Positions 7,316-15,165 of a stretch of 15,672 nucleotides of DNA are shown here, in pieces. Below the pieces are notes generated by a model that saw nothing but the letters and a program-made list of their open reading frames with translations, did no database searches and was not told where the DNA came from. The position numbers and the translations under genes were made by a program. Source of the DNA: Gammaproteobacteria bacterium (GTDB lineage: Bacteria > Pseudomonadota > Gammaproteobacteria > UBA4575); the NCBI GenBank assembly GCA_028281205.1, contig JANQKJ010000093.1, forward strand, positions 1-15,672. Direction: 5' to 3'. The stretch's first letter is position 1. Every line of letters begins with the position of its first letter.

Positions 7316-7626
7316 GAATGTTTAACAAAATTACTAATTTCTCTTCCACTGATGCTAACCCTTTTAAGAAATTACATTGGTCATTATCACTTAGTTCTGG
7401 TAACAGTTGATGTAATGAAACTCACCTGTGTGAATGTCTCAACTACATATTATTCCATCGTTACTTTTTCGTGTTGTCATATTACTGATATTTCGGAAAT
7501 ACATATCGGCAATGCAGATCAAAAATAACAAAGATAACGAACTAAATGTTTAACTTTATCAATCATTAACTTGATTAATGCTGGAGATTTCAGCAAGTTA
7601 GCTCAATACGTAAATTTATCGTTCAT
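7293..7626 (-). pseudogene. Decayed cheW-like chemotaxis coupling gene
   Basis: On the minus strand, AAGGATAAAAAGG precedes ATG at 7624-7626, which gives MNDKFTY and a stop. In one frame from 7562 to 7293 there follow LIKLNI, stop, FVIFVIFDLHCRYVFPKYQ, stop, YDNTKK, then further stops, then an open run (7421-7293) containing PELSDNDQCNFLKGL and ASVEEKLVILLNIHQLI before the final TAA. This matches CheW at three landmarks in order: 'NLRG.V..V.DLR' (aligned residue for residue with NI*FVIFVIFDLH), 'EYDNT', and the C-terminal 'FL.GL....DKL.ILLDI..L'. The segment between YDNT and PEL is about 20 residues short and most of the N-terminal lobe is missing, so internal deletions accompany at least four nonsense codons. 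CheW couples receptors to CheA. The relic ends 84 bases before the chemoreceptor start, the layout of a receptor-coupler pair. Confidence 0.7.
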
Positions 7627-7762
7627 CCTTTTTATCCTTGGTTTATTTGACTTGGTCAGGAAGCAATATAATATTTATCCATATAAATTAGGAACTTATG
7701 TAATCCGCGTATTACAAACACTCTTTAAGTGTAAAATTTAATACCATAACCTGATCGTAGAT

Positions 7763-7918
7763 CTAAGTTGATGCACTTCGAGTAAATGACTCATAGTCGA
7801 TATTGAAGTCATGTTCAAAAAGATCTTCGTTATCACCACTATAAAAATAGAGCCAATTATTGAGCGAGATGCGATATTGTTTAAGATGACTTAATTTATT
7901 ACTTTAGCTAATAGTCAT
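7763..7918 (-). pseudogene. Possible relic of a small gene, unknown
   Basis: From an ATG at 7916-7918 the minus strand reads MTIS, a TAA at 7904-7906, and then 46 open codons including LKQYRISLNNWLYFYSGDNE and DLFEHDFNIDYESF to TAG at 7763-7765. The composition (acidic, aromatic, mixed) is protein-like, but no family is recognised and there is no ribosome binding site. In such AT-rich DNA an open run of this length can occur by chance. Confidence 0.22.
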
Positions 7919-8054
7919 TATATTTTTGCATTTAACATATCAGCTACCATAAGTTTTTTTGGTCGTTAATAGATTTAAGCTTGGGGATCAACAAGTGAGA
8001 TATCGTACATTTTAAATAACAGTGTATATTTTACAATTTAAGGGAGCTCGCTTG
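7919..8054. other. Remainder of the gap after the hybrid kinase gene
   Basis: The gap between the chemoreceptor and the kinase (7209-8054) holds the cheW relic and the doubtful small relic. The rest, 7627-7762 and 7919-8054, is AT-rich with stops in every frame. I see no convincing terminator, promoter or RNA gene in it. Confidence 0.4.
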
Positions 8055-11000
8055 TTAAGTACTTGGGTCTGATGCGCAGTATTCCTCCATATAGATTTCT
8101 ACGTCACAAAATAACTCCGAAATATGATTAATCATATTATCAATATCATTACTGCGAGTATCTTCGCTTACGATCTCTAATATTTCGCAGATTTCAGCCA
8201 GCTGAGGCGCTCCCACGCTCCTTGAAGAAGATTTCAGTTTGTGCGCAAGCTGCTTAATTTTGTTTAAATCATTATGATTATAAGCCGACTGCATTTCCTT
8301 AATTATTTCTGAAGTTGATTTAACAAATGACTTAAACAACACACAATGTTGATCATAGTTGTCTCCAATGATCTCTATTACCATAGCCATGTCAACAGGA
8401 TATTCTAATTCTGCTAATAATTTAACTTCATTAATATCATTGATTTTCTTATCAAGGTTTAGCTTTGTCTTTTTAGTTTGACTCACAGACAACCATTTTG
8501 CGAGTATGGCTCTCAGATTTTCAAGACGCACAGGCTTGCGAATGTACGCATCCATACCACTTTCCAAACAACGTTTTTCATCTTCAGGCATTGCATTGGC
8601 TGTAAGCGCGATAATAGGCATACGCCTTTTCATACCTTGTTCTGCATTACGTATCTTGTCTACAAGTTCGTAACCATCCATAGAGGGCATATGGATATCC
8701 GTGAGCAAAAGATCATATTCTTGTTTGTTGAACATCTCCCAAGCTTTTTTTCCATCTTTCACGAAATCGGCACTCAAGCCAATAAGTTCCATTTGTTGTT
8801 GCAACACAAGTTTGTTGGCTTCATTATCTTCTGCAATCAAAATATGTGAATGCATAAAAATACTCAGAGTTTCCACCGTATCGAGTTTGCTTTCAACGAC
8901 ATCAATGCTATGGTTCTTTTCGCTAATGTTGCCTAAATCAAATTCAACCCAAAACGTCGAACCAACTTTAACATGACTCTTCACACCGATTTTTCCATTC
9001 ATTAACTCGACCAAATTCTTCGTAATCACCAGCCCAATACCTGTACCTTCTATTTCTTCGTACTTGGCACCAAGACGATTAAATGGCTGAAACAATTCTT
9101 CTTGTTGTTTTTGGCTCAAGCCTTCGCCCGTATCACGTATACTGATACGAATACTATTGTTGTCAGTTATAGTGCACCCAATGCCAATAAAACCATTCTC
9201 GTTATTGTATTTCACAGCATTGGACAACAGGTTCAAAAATACTTGCTTTAGTCGATGATAATCTGCATGAACAAACTTATTAATAAAGCTCGACGATTCG
9301 TAGTCCATAATGATTCCACGTGATTGCGCAAGCGGCTCGATAATAGCCATGCACTCATTTAGGAGGTGCGAAAGCGATACTGCAACCATTTTCAGCTCAA
9401 TATGGCCTCCCTCAATTTTGGAGAGATCTAAAACCTCATCAATCAGAGACAATAAATGTTCTCCTGCCTTATGTATCTCACCCGCATTGAGTTTATCTTC
9501 ACTAGAAAGTTCTTTTTTATATTCAAACAATTGCGCAAGACCAATAATGGCATTTAAGGGAGTACGCAGCTCGTGGCTCATACTGGAGAGAAATTGGGAC
9601 TTGGCTAGATTGGCGTGTTCTGCAGCATCTTTTGACTCAACTAATGCTTGTTCCGCTTTTTTATTCTCTGTTATGTCTAGAATAAAGCCATCGTTATGAT
9701 CTAACATGCCATCCTCGTCTTTTACACACTGCCCCCTTTCATAGACCCAATGTATTTTTCCATTCCGATGAACAATGCGATATTCAAGCGAGTAATATGT
9801 TGTTGATTTAATACCATCTGCTAAAGTTCTATTCACTTCTGCAACATCATCAGGATGAATAATACTGGCAAAAGTGCGAACCTTGTTTGCGATAAAATCT
9901 GAAGCTGGATAGCCTGATATCTGCTCGACATAATCAGACATGTACTGAATAGTAAATTCCTCGTCATGAGCAAAACGGTAAACGATACCTGGTATATTTC
10001 CAACTAAAGTGCGGTAGCGTAACTCCTGTACCTTAAGGTCTTTTAATACTTTCTCGGTTCCCTCTTTAGCATTGATCAATTCACTTTTGATTTCTTCATC
10101 CTTCTTTAATAGTCGTTGAGAGTGAATCAAAACACCATAAGTTGAATTGAACGGACGCAGAAATTCCAAAAGATCCTCATCATAACCATCAGCTCGATTA
10201 GCTACACCATACATTCCAACAAGTTCATTACCATAAAATACTGGAACACCAAGAAAGGAATGCATTGCCGGATGCCCCTCGGGTAAACCTCCAGCACGAG
10301 GATCGGAAATTGGATCATTACAGACAACTGTATTACGCGAAGTCATTACATGACCAAAAAGCGTATCAAGATTTCGGAATTCAAATCCTTTATCGATATG
10401 TTTTTCATATCGCGCTTGTGTTTCAGCATTCCAAGAAATATTAGTCATTGCATATGCTTTAAAATAAGGTTTTTTTTCATCATCAAAGAGTACTTCACCA
10501 GTGAAGCCATACTGGCTCTTAGAAATAGTTAATAGTGCATCTAGCATTTCGTTCATTGCAGCAAAAAAGTCACCTTTATCTACAAAAGTAGTTATCGATT
10601 GATTCAACATACCAAGCAAATTTTTCTGATTTTTAAGCTTCTCCTCCATATGTTTACGTTGACTTATATCACGAACGATTCCAGTAAAATAACTGTGCCC
10701 CTTTATTTTTGCTTCTGCCACCGCCAAATCGATAGGAAAACTTTCGCCATTCTTACGCAAGGCTACTAGTTCTCGTTGTTTTCCAAGTACATTACGATTA
10801 TGGCTTTCCAGATAATTGGATATGTATTCATCATGCTCAGTTTGATATGACTTAGGCATCAACATGGATATATTGTGTCCAAGGATTTCTTCCTTGGTGT
10901 AACCAAAGATACTTTCTGCTGAAGGACTGAATTCTTGGATTAAACCTTTAGTATCAATGAGAATGATGGCATCGACAGCGGTTTCAATAACGCTCCGCAT

Positions 11001-12875
11001 CCGTGAAGTGCGCTCGCTGATACTTCGAGCCATTGAGTTAAAAGCTGAGGCCAGTGAACTCATTTCATCTAGATATTTGAAATTGATGGTATGTGATAAG
11101 TCTCCCATTTCAATTTTATTTGCACCAGCTTCAAGTTTCACAAGCGGTAAAATCACGCGTCTCTTTAATACAAAGAAGAAATAAATAGAAAATACGATTG
11201 TAATTATCGTAATTATTGCAGCAGAGATGAAAATAGTATGATTACGTTCGTGTAACACGGCCAACTCATTACTGACCCTCCGGTCTAGCATAATAAAAAA
11301 ATCGTCAATCGGCATTATGATTTGATTTTTGGCCTCCATATGCGACGATCCATGCAAAAGGTCTCTCGCTAGATCTATATCAGGCTTACCTTCTATTCTA
11401 AACTCGCCACTACTATCCTTAAATAAACCATCGGAAGCATTCATAGCGGTGATTTCTATGTCAATTAAATCATCAGTCGATCTTTTTGCTCTTTTGAGAT
11501 TTTCAAGTTCCTCTCCATACAGCTCCAATTCGCTTAGCTTATCTTGAATACTGTATGATCCTCCAAGAATCTTCGTTTCCATTAGCCCGGCAGCGAGATA
11601 GTCCCAATAAGAAAGGCCAATCTTTTTTGGATGAGCCCGCTTACCTTCTAGAACCTCAACGATAATATTAAAGTATTGTTTATATTTTGAATCTTTCGTC
11701 TCCACATAATCATCAGCAAACCGTGTTAGATAATAAGTTGATTGTCTGAGTTCAAGTGCTAGATTAAATGACTCTTGATAACTTTCCTCAATTTTATGCA
11801 CATGCTTCTCGTTTTCTATCAAGATAAAGATCAAAATACCGATTGAAGCAATCAGTGCTGTAAAAATATAAAAAATCAGAATTATTGTGTTCCTGATCGT
11901 AAGCCGCTTGTGACGTGCTACCTTTATCCAGGTAATGAATATAATTAGTGTCACTGATATTGGAATAATGAAGAGTAGAGCAATTAGTAATTTCGACGGA
12001 CTATAGTTAGTATGTATAGTAGTTGACGTTTCTGAAAAATCTTTCAGCAACGGTAGCTTCATGTTTTGAGATCCAAGCCATTTGCGAGAGATGGCTACTT
12101 TTTCCTCATATGGTATTTGTGTAATCGCCTTATTTAGAATAGAAGCCAGCTCCGGTAAATTTTTTCTAGCCACCATGCTAAGACTAGTCAGGCCAAATCC
12201 TTCCAACTGACCACCCAGCTCAATATCGGGGAGATTATAATGATCAATCAAATAACTTAGAACGACGAGATTTCCAATGTAGGCTTCGATCTCTCCTACC
12301 GCCAGTGCAACCAGCCCCTGATGCGGTGAATCAAATAAATGAAGATCAATATTTGGATATTTTTTTTCAAGAATTTCTTTGAAGATATAGTTACTTGATG
12401 TGCCTATCCTGCTTTTAGAAAAGAACTTTAGATCAGCATCGGTTTGTAGTGAACTTTTCCTTACAACATATACATGTGGATAGGAAGTATAGGGTTCAGT
12501 AAAATGGAGGTGTTCATTACTTTCTTTACTAGAGGGCAAGGCTGAGCCCATATCAATTGAGCCATCCATGAGACCACTTTCGACTTGATCCCATGTTAAA
12601 TTTGGCACCACTTCGATATTTAGCCCAGTAAGCTGCTCTATCTTTTTCACATAGTCTGCTGATATTCCTTGGAAACGTCCATTTTCATCGATCCACTCAA
12701 ACGGTGGCATAGTCGGATTAATTCCAAGCAATGCAACCGAGTTTTCAGATAACCAGTCTTGTTCATCTTCTGTGAGTTGCAGAGCAGCAGTTTCTTCAAA
12801 TCGGTTTTCTGCTAACATAACACTGCTCACAAAAATCATAAGCAATGCAATAAGCAAGTGATGCAGCTTTAACAT
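8055..12875 (-). CDS. Giant BvgS-like hybrid sensor histidine kinase (SBP3-TM-TM-sensor-TM-HAMP-PAS-GAF-PAS-HisKA-HATPase-REC-HPt)
   Basis: Counted from ATG 12875 (1606 residues): signal peptide to about 22; periplasmic solute-binding domain like family-3 amino-acid binders, 45-268; TM1 about 295-317 and TM2 about 329-353; a second periplasmic region, 354-545; TM3 about 546-570; HAMP 571-623; PAS 627-742; GAF 767-922; PAS 952-1072. The kinase core has H1101 in SHELRTP, N1219, DTGEG 1248-1252 and GTGIGL 1277-1282. The receiver has D1350, D1393 (TDIHMP) and K1447; the HPt has H1545 (LAHKLKSSS). All relay residues are present, so a His-Asp-His phosphorelay to an outside receiver is expected. A TTG nine bases upstream (12884) is in frame, but it overlaps the AAGG ribosome binding site, which is correctly spaced for the ATG. 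Candidate partners are the flanking HTH-receiver and receiver-EAL proteins. The ligand is unknown. Confidence 0.93.
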   Translation of the reverse strand: MLKLHHLLIALLMIFVSSVMLAENRFEETAALQLTEDEQDWLSENSVALLGINPTMPPFEWIDENGRFQGISADYVKKIEQLTGLNIEVVPNLTWDQVESGLMDGSIDMGSALPSSKESNEHLHFTEPYTSYPHVYVVRKSSLQTDADLKFFSKSRIGTSSNYIFKEILEKKYPNIDLHLFDSPHQGLVALAVGEIEAYIGNLVVLSYLIDHYNLPDIELGGQLEGFGLTSLSMVARKNLPELASILNKAITQIPYEEKVAISRKWLGSQNMKLPLLKDFSETSTTIHTNYSPSKLLIALLFIIPISVTLIIFITWIKVARHKRLTIRNTIILIFYIFTALIASIGILIFILIENEKHVHKIEESYQESFNLALELRQSTYYLTRFADDYVETKDSKYKQYFNIIVEVLEGKRAHPKKIGLSYWDYLAAGLMETKILGGSYSIQDKLSELELYGEELENLKRAKRSTDDLIDIEITAMNASDGLFKDSSGEFRIEGKPDIDLARDLLHGSSHMEAKNQIIMPIDDFFIMLDRRVSNELAVLHERNHTIFISAAIITIITIVFSIYFFFVLKRRVILPLVKLEAGANKIEMGDLSHTINFKYLDEMSSLASAFNSMARSISERTSRMRSVIETAVDAIILIDTKGLIQEFSPSAESIFGYTKEEILGHNISMLMPKSYQTEHDEYISNYLESHNRNVLGKQRELVALRKNGESFPIDLAVAEAKIKGHSYFTGIVRDISQRKHMEEKLKNQKNLLGMLNQSITTFVDKGDFFAAMNEMLDALLTISKSQYGFTGEVLFDDEKKPYFKAYAMTNISWNAETQARYEKHIDKGFEFRNLDTLFGHVMTSRNTVVCNDPISDPRAGGLPEGHPAMHSFLGVPVFYGNELVGMYGVANRADGYDEDLLEFLRPFNSTYGVLIHSQRLLKKDEEIKSELINAKEGTEKVLKDLKVQELRYRTLVGNIPGIVYRFAHDEEFTIQYMSDYVEQISGYPASDFIANKVRTFASIIHPDDVAEVNRTLADGIKSTTYYSLEYRIVHRNGKIHWVYERGQCVKDEDGMLDHNDGFILDITENKKAEQALVESKDAAEHANLAKSQFLSSMSHELRTPLNAIIGLAQLFEYKKELSSEDKLNAGEIHKAGEHLLSLIDEVLDLSKIEGGHIELKMVAVSLSHLLNECMAIIEPLAQSRGIIMDYESSSFINKFVHADYHRLKQVFLNLLSNAVKYNNENGFIGIGCTITDNNSIRISIRDTGEGLSQKQQEELFQPFNRLGAKYEEIEGTGIGLVITKNLVELMNGKIGVKSHVKVGSTFWVEFDLGNISEKNHSIDVVESKLDTVETLSIFMHSHILIAEDNEANKLVLQQQMELIGLSADFVKDGKKAWEMFNKQEYDLLLTDIHMPSMDGYELVDKIRNAEQGMKRRMPIIALTANAMPEDEKRCLESGMDAYIRKPVRLENLRAILAKWLSVSQTKKTKLNLDKKINDINEVKLLAELEYPVDMAMVIEIIGDNYDQHCVLFKSFVKSTSEIIKEMQSAYNHNDLNKIKQLAHKLKSSSRSVGAPQLAEICEILEIVSEDTRSNDIDNMINHISELFCDVEIYMEEYCASDPST

Positions 12876-12918
12876 ACATAGCAACCTTGATATGTAAATC
12901 AGCCAGCCAGTAAGTTTA

Positions 12919-12940
12919 GTAACTAAGTAATTATACTTAG
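12919..12940. promoter_or_regulatory. Palindrome cluster upstream of the kinase gene
   Basis: CTAAGTA (12923-12929) pairs exactly with TACTTAG (12934-12940) around four bases, giving the 18-base element CTAAGTAATTATACTTAG. Overlapping it, GTAACTAAGTAAT (12919-12931) matches 11 of 13 positions of the TTNACYWAGTRAA palindrome found three times at 13859-14018. It lies 44-65 bases before the kinase ATG, where a promoter or operator would be. The rest of the 327-base gap (12876-13202) holds no gene I can see. Confidence 0.5.
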
Positions 12941-13202
12941 CTTTATATACTGAATCGTTTTTAATTCATATATTTTTCTCGGTTAAATTTTGTTAAAAAT
13001 TTTATTGCGTACAACAAAGCCTGTACATATATTCGTGGCAATAAACGTGAAGAAGGCTTGCTTATGTAGGCATAGTTTAAGCTAATCGAGTATTTCTAAT
13101 TGATTGTAATTTTTCAAAATTCTACGCAGCTAATTTGATAAAGTCGGAAAGCATGTAACTATTTAAGAACAGCTTTTCTAACTGACGAATCTTATACGCC
13201 AT

Positions 13203-13787
13203 CTACTTATTATGTTGGAGCAACCCCTCTGTCAGCATGGTTCTCAATTCTTCAAAGGGTACAGGCTTATTTAGAGTAGGAATACCTGCAGGTAGCCCAC
13301 CATGTTCTATAATCACTTTTTCATTAAGGCCGGTAACTACAACAATCTGCGCACTACTCAGCTCTTTGTCTTTACCAATTGCTCTGATCATTTCAAATCC
13401 ATCCATGCCCGGCATGTCCAAATCAGTAATAATGAAATCAGGTTTACGTCGACCAATTTCAATCAATCCCTCAAAGCCATTACTTGCAGTAACAAGATCA
13501 AGAGGTAATGCCCACTCCGTAAATTTCATTTCGTATATTTGACGTTGTATTGGTTCGTCCTCTACTAAAACCACCTTCAAAACATGTGCTCCCGACTCTA
13601 CCTGGATAGCAGCATTTTGCTGTCTGAGTAGCTCATCAACTGAATTTCGCGCGATTCGCCGGTGCCCACCTGCAGTCTTCCAAGCACGCAAAATGCCACT
13701 TTCCACCCAGAGTTGTACAGTACGCATAGATACGCCTAATTTTTGTGCTGCCGCCCGACTGGTGAGAAATGCTTCGTTATTACTCAT
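13203..13787 (-). CDS. Response regulator with N-terminal MerR/excisionase-type HTH and C-terminal receiver
   Basis: Counted from ATG 13787 the protein has 194 residues. Residues 5-55 are a helix-turn-helix of the MerR/excisionase type: 'LTSRAAAQKLGVSMRTVQLW' followed by 'AGGHRRI', the diagnostic GGHRR wing. Residues 70-188 are a receiver with acidic E76/D77 (VEDE), phospho-accepting D122 in 'IITDLDMPGMDG' and K174 in 'LNKP'. The order HTH-then-receiver is the reverse of the usual OmpR or NarL layout. It should bind DNA under phosphorylation control. An in-frame TTG (13796) is the alternative start; neither has a clear Shine-Dalgarno sequence, and ATG is preferred. It diverges from the GAF-MarR gene across 312 bases rich in palindromes, and is followed in the same direction by the hybrid kinase, a likely phosphodonor (inference). 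Confidence 0.88.
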   Translation of the reverse strand: MSNNEAFLTSRAAAQKLGVSMRTVQLWVESGILRAWKTAGGHRRIARNSVDELLRQQNAAIQVESGAHVLKVVLVEDEPIQRQIYEMKFTEWALPLDLVTASNGFEGLIEIGRRKPDFIITDLDMPGMDGFEMIRAIGKDKELSSAQIVVVTGLNEKVIIEHGGLPAGIPTLNKPVPFEELRTMLTEGLLQHNK

Positions 13788-13857
13788 ACAGTTCAATAAG
13801 ATAGGTAATTACTCATGTAATTCAATGGGTTACGTAATATTCGCTTAAGTTAAAGAA

Positions 13858-13872
13858 ATTTACTTAGTAAAT
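13858..13872. promoter_or_regulatory. Palindromic operator candidate, site A
   Basis: ATTTACT-T-AGTAAAT is a perfect 7-1-7 palindrome, 71 bases before the ATG of the HTH-receiver gene. Its 13-base core (13859-13871) fits TTNACYWAGTRAA, shared with sites B and C. Confidence 0.5.
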
Positions 13873-13958
13873 GGTTAGCTTAGCATATATTTAGAAATAT
13901 CATATTTATCATATTTTTAGTTATTTGCATTTTTTCCATTTCTATGGGTAATATATGG

Positions 13959-13971
13959 TTGACCAAGTAAA
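13959..13971. promoter_or_regulatory. Palindromic operator candidate, site B
   Basis: TTGACCAAGTAAA fits the shared consensus TTNACYWAGTRAA, with imperfect symmetry, inside repeat copy 1. Confidence 0.4.
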
Positions 13972-14005
13972 ATATTAATTTGTGAATAAAGTGACTTGTA
14001 TATGG

Positions 14006-14018
14006 TTCACTAAGTGAA
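14006..14018. promoter_or_regulatory. Palindromic operator candidate, site C
   Basis: TTCACT-A-AGTGAA is a perfect 6-1-6 palindrome inside repeat copy 2, 81 bases before the GAF-MarR start. It shares the 13-base consensus with sites A and B, and 11 of 13 positions with the element before the kinase gene. Confidence 0.55.
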
Positions 14019-14067
14019 ATAGGTAACTTGTGAATAACGTGACAAAAGCAAAACAGATGAACCGTTA

Positions 14068-14080
14068 AAGAATCATTCTT
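14068..14080. promoter_or_regulatory. Separate palindrome next to the GAF-MarR start
   Basis: AAGAAT-C-ATTCTT is a perfect 6-1-6 palindrome with a sequence different from sites A-C. It ends 19 bases before the GTG start of the GAF-MarR gene, where a bound repressor would block transcription or translation. Self-binding by the MarR domain is a natural guess but unproven. Confidence 0.4.
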
Positions 14081-14099
14081 AATTAAATCATAGAAAATA

Positions 14100-15044
14100 G
14101 TGGATTTAGCAAAAATGCAGTCAGCCCCTACTCCTCTTGATGAAGCTCAACGCCTGAATGAAGTACATCGCTTATACATTCTTGATAGTGATCCTGAAGA
14201 GCGGTTTGATAGGATTACGCGAATCGTACACTCTCTATTTGATGTCCAATCTGTATTTATTAGTTTAGTTGACCATGACCGTGTATGGTTTAAGTCAACT
14301 TATAACTTTGAACAGCGCGAGGAACCAAGAGATGTTTCATTCTGTGGCCATACTATCTGTAATCAAGTCACTGATGATATAACCTCACGTTTATTTGAAG
14401 TAGTCGACGCAAAAAACGATTATCGGTTTCACGATAATTCTTTCATCATTGATACATGTAAAGCTCAGTATTATATGGGATTTGTACTTCAATCGATAGA
14501 TAAACGCAATGTTGGCACGTTATGCATGCTAGATTCAAAATCACGCACATTCTCTAACGAAGAGAAAAAACTTTTTTCTGATCTAGGCTTAATGGCAGAG
14601 GCTGAATTAAATCATATTGGACTCAGTTCCAATGGTGAAGCAAGTAGTCACAACAACATAAGTTCTGAAACAGATGTTTCAGATGACTATACTAACAAAT
14701 ATTTAAATTTATCTGCTAGATTAGAAGCCATACAAGAAAACCTAAATGATTCGTTAAAAAGACATAATAGTAACTATAATGAATGGTGCGTTCTAAACGC
14801 AATTATTTGTACAGAATCTGCATCTCCTTATTTGATAAGCGATAAACTGGGAGTCTCCCGCCCTCTTATATCTAAAAGATTAGAAACTATGAGAATAAAA
14901 AATTTAATAGATCGGTGGAACTCTAAAGTTGGCGATAGGCGTTTTGTTCATCTTGCTTGCACAGATAAAGGTAAAAAAATTTGGAACAAAGGTATCGAAC
15001 AAGTTAATCAGTTATCAAAAACTTATCTAAGAGATATTATTTAA
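14100..15044 (+). CDS. GAF-domain sensor fused to a MarR-type winged helix
   Basis: A 314-residue protein. Residues 12-172 are a GAF domain of the type that starts 'P.DEAQRL..V.RL.ILDSDPEERFDRITRI', with the signature 'ISLVDHDRVWFKS' (54-66) and 'RDVSFCGHTI' (77-86); this type usually precedes diguanylate cyclase or kinase domains. A Ser/Asn-rich linker (173-203) follows. Residues 205-305 look like a MarR winged helix: the putative recognition helix is in 'LGVSRPLISKRLETM' (250-264), the wing in 'KVGDRRFVHLACTDKGK', then a dimerisation helix. It is probably a ligand- or redox-controlled repressor or activator; C82 in the GAF signature could take part. The start is GTG at 14100; an ATG at 14115 is the alternative and neither has a strong ribosome binding site. 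The fusion is unusual, since MarR proteins normally sense through the winged-helix dimer itself. It diverges from the HTH-receiver gene. Confidence 0.82.
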   Translation: MDLAKMQSAPTPLDEAQRLNEVHRLYILDSDPEERFDRITRIVHSLFDVQSVFISLVDHDRVWFKSTYNFEQREEPRDVSFCGHTICNQVTDDITSRLFEVVDAKNDYRFHDNSFIIDTCKAQYYMGFVLQSIDKRNVGTLCMLDSKSRTFSNEEKKLFSDLGLMAEAELNHIGLSSNGEASSHNNISSETDVSDDYTNKYLNLSARLEAIQENLNDSLKRHNSNYNEWCVLNAIICTESASPYLISDKLGVSRPLISKRLETMRIKNLIDRWNSKVGDRRFVHLACTDKGKKIWNKGIEQVNQLSKTYLRDII

Positions 15045-15165
15045 AGGTCATTTTTAACTTCATTAATAATTTAATTCATGTCCATGGTGACTTAATATTT
15101 TTTCATAAACAACTAATATTGCTTTATTTGCGTATTTTTAGATTTAGAGATATACGACCACACAA

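Larger units (their letters stand above)
13952..14043. repeat. Two tandem imperfect 44/45-bp repeats, period 47
   Basis: Copy 1 (13952-13995) and copy 2 (13999-14043) both begin TATATGGTT, contain the operator-like palindrome, and end in TTGTGAATAA, one variable base and GTGAC. About 38 of 45 positions agree. The repeat ends 56 bases before the GAF-MarR start, so it probably arose by duplication of a regulatory unit. A 47-bp spacing is about four and a half helical turns. Confidence 0.7.

Noticed and set aside
8478..11547. Several plus-strand frames of 60-129 codons.
   Set aside because: All lie antisense to conserved domains of the hybrid kinase and show no family signature or start signal.
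15096..15110. T-rich run after the GAF-MarR gene as a terminator.
   Set aside because: No stable stem precedes the T run; the CCATGG palindrome upstream is too short.
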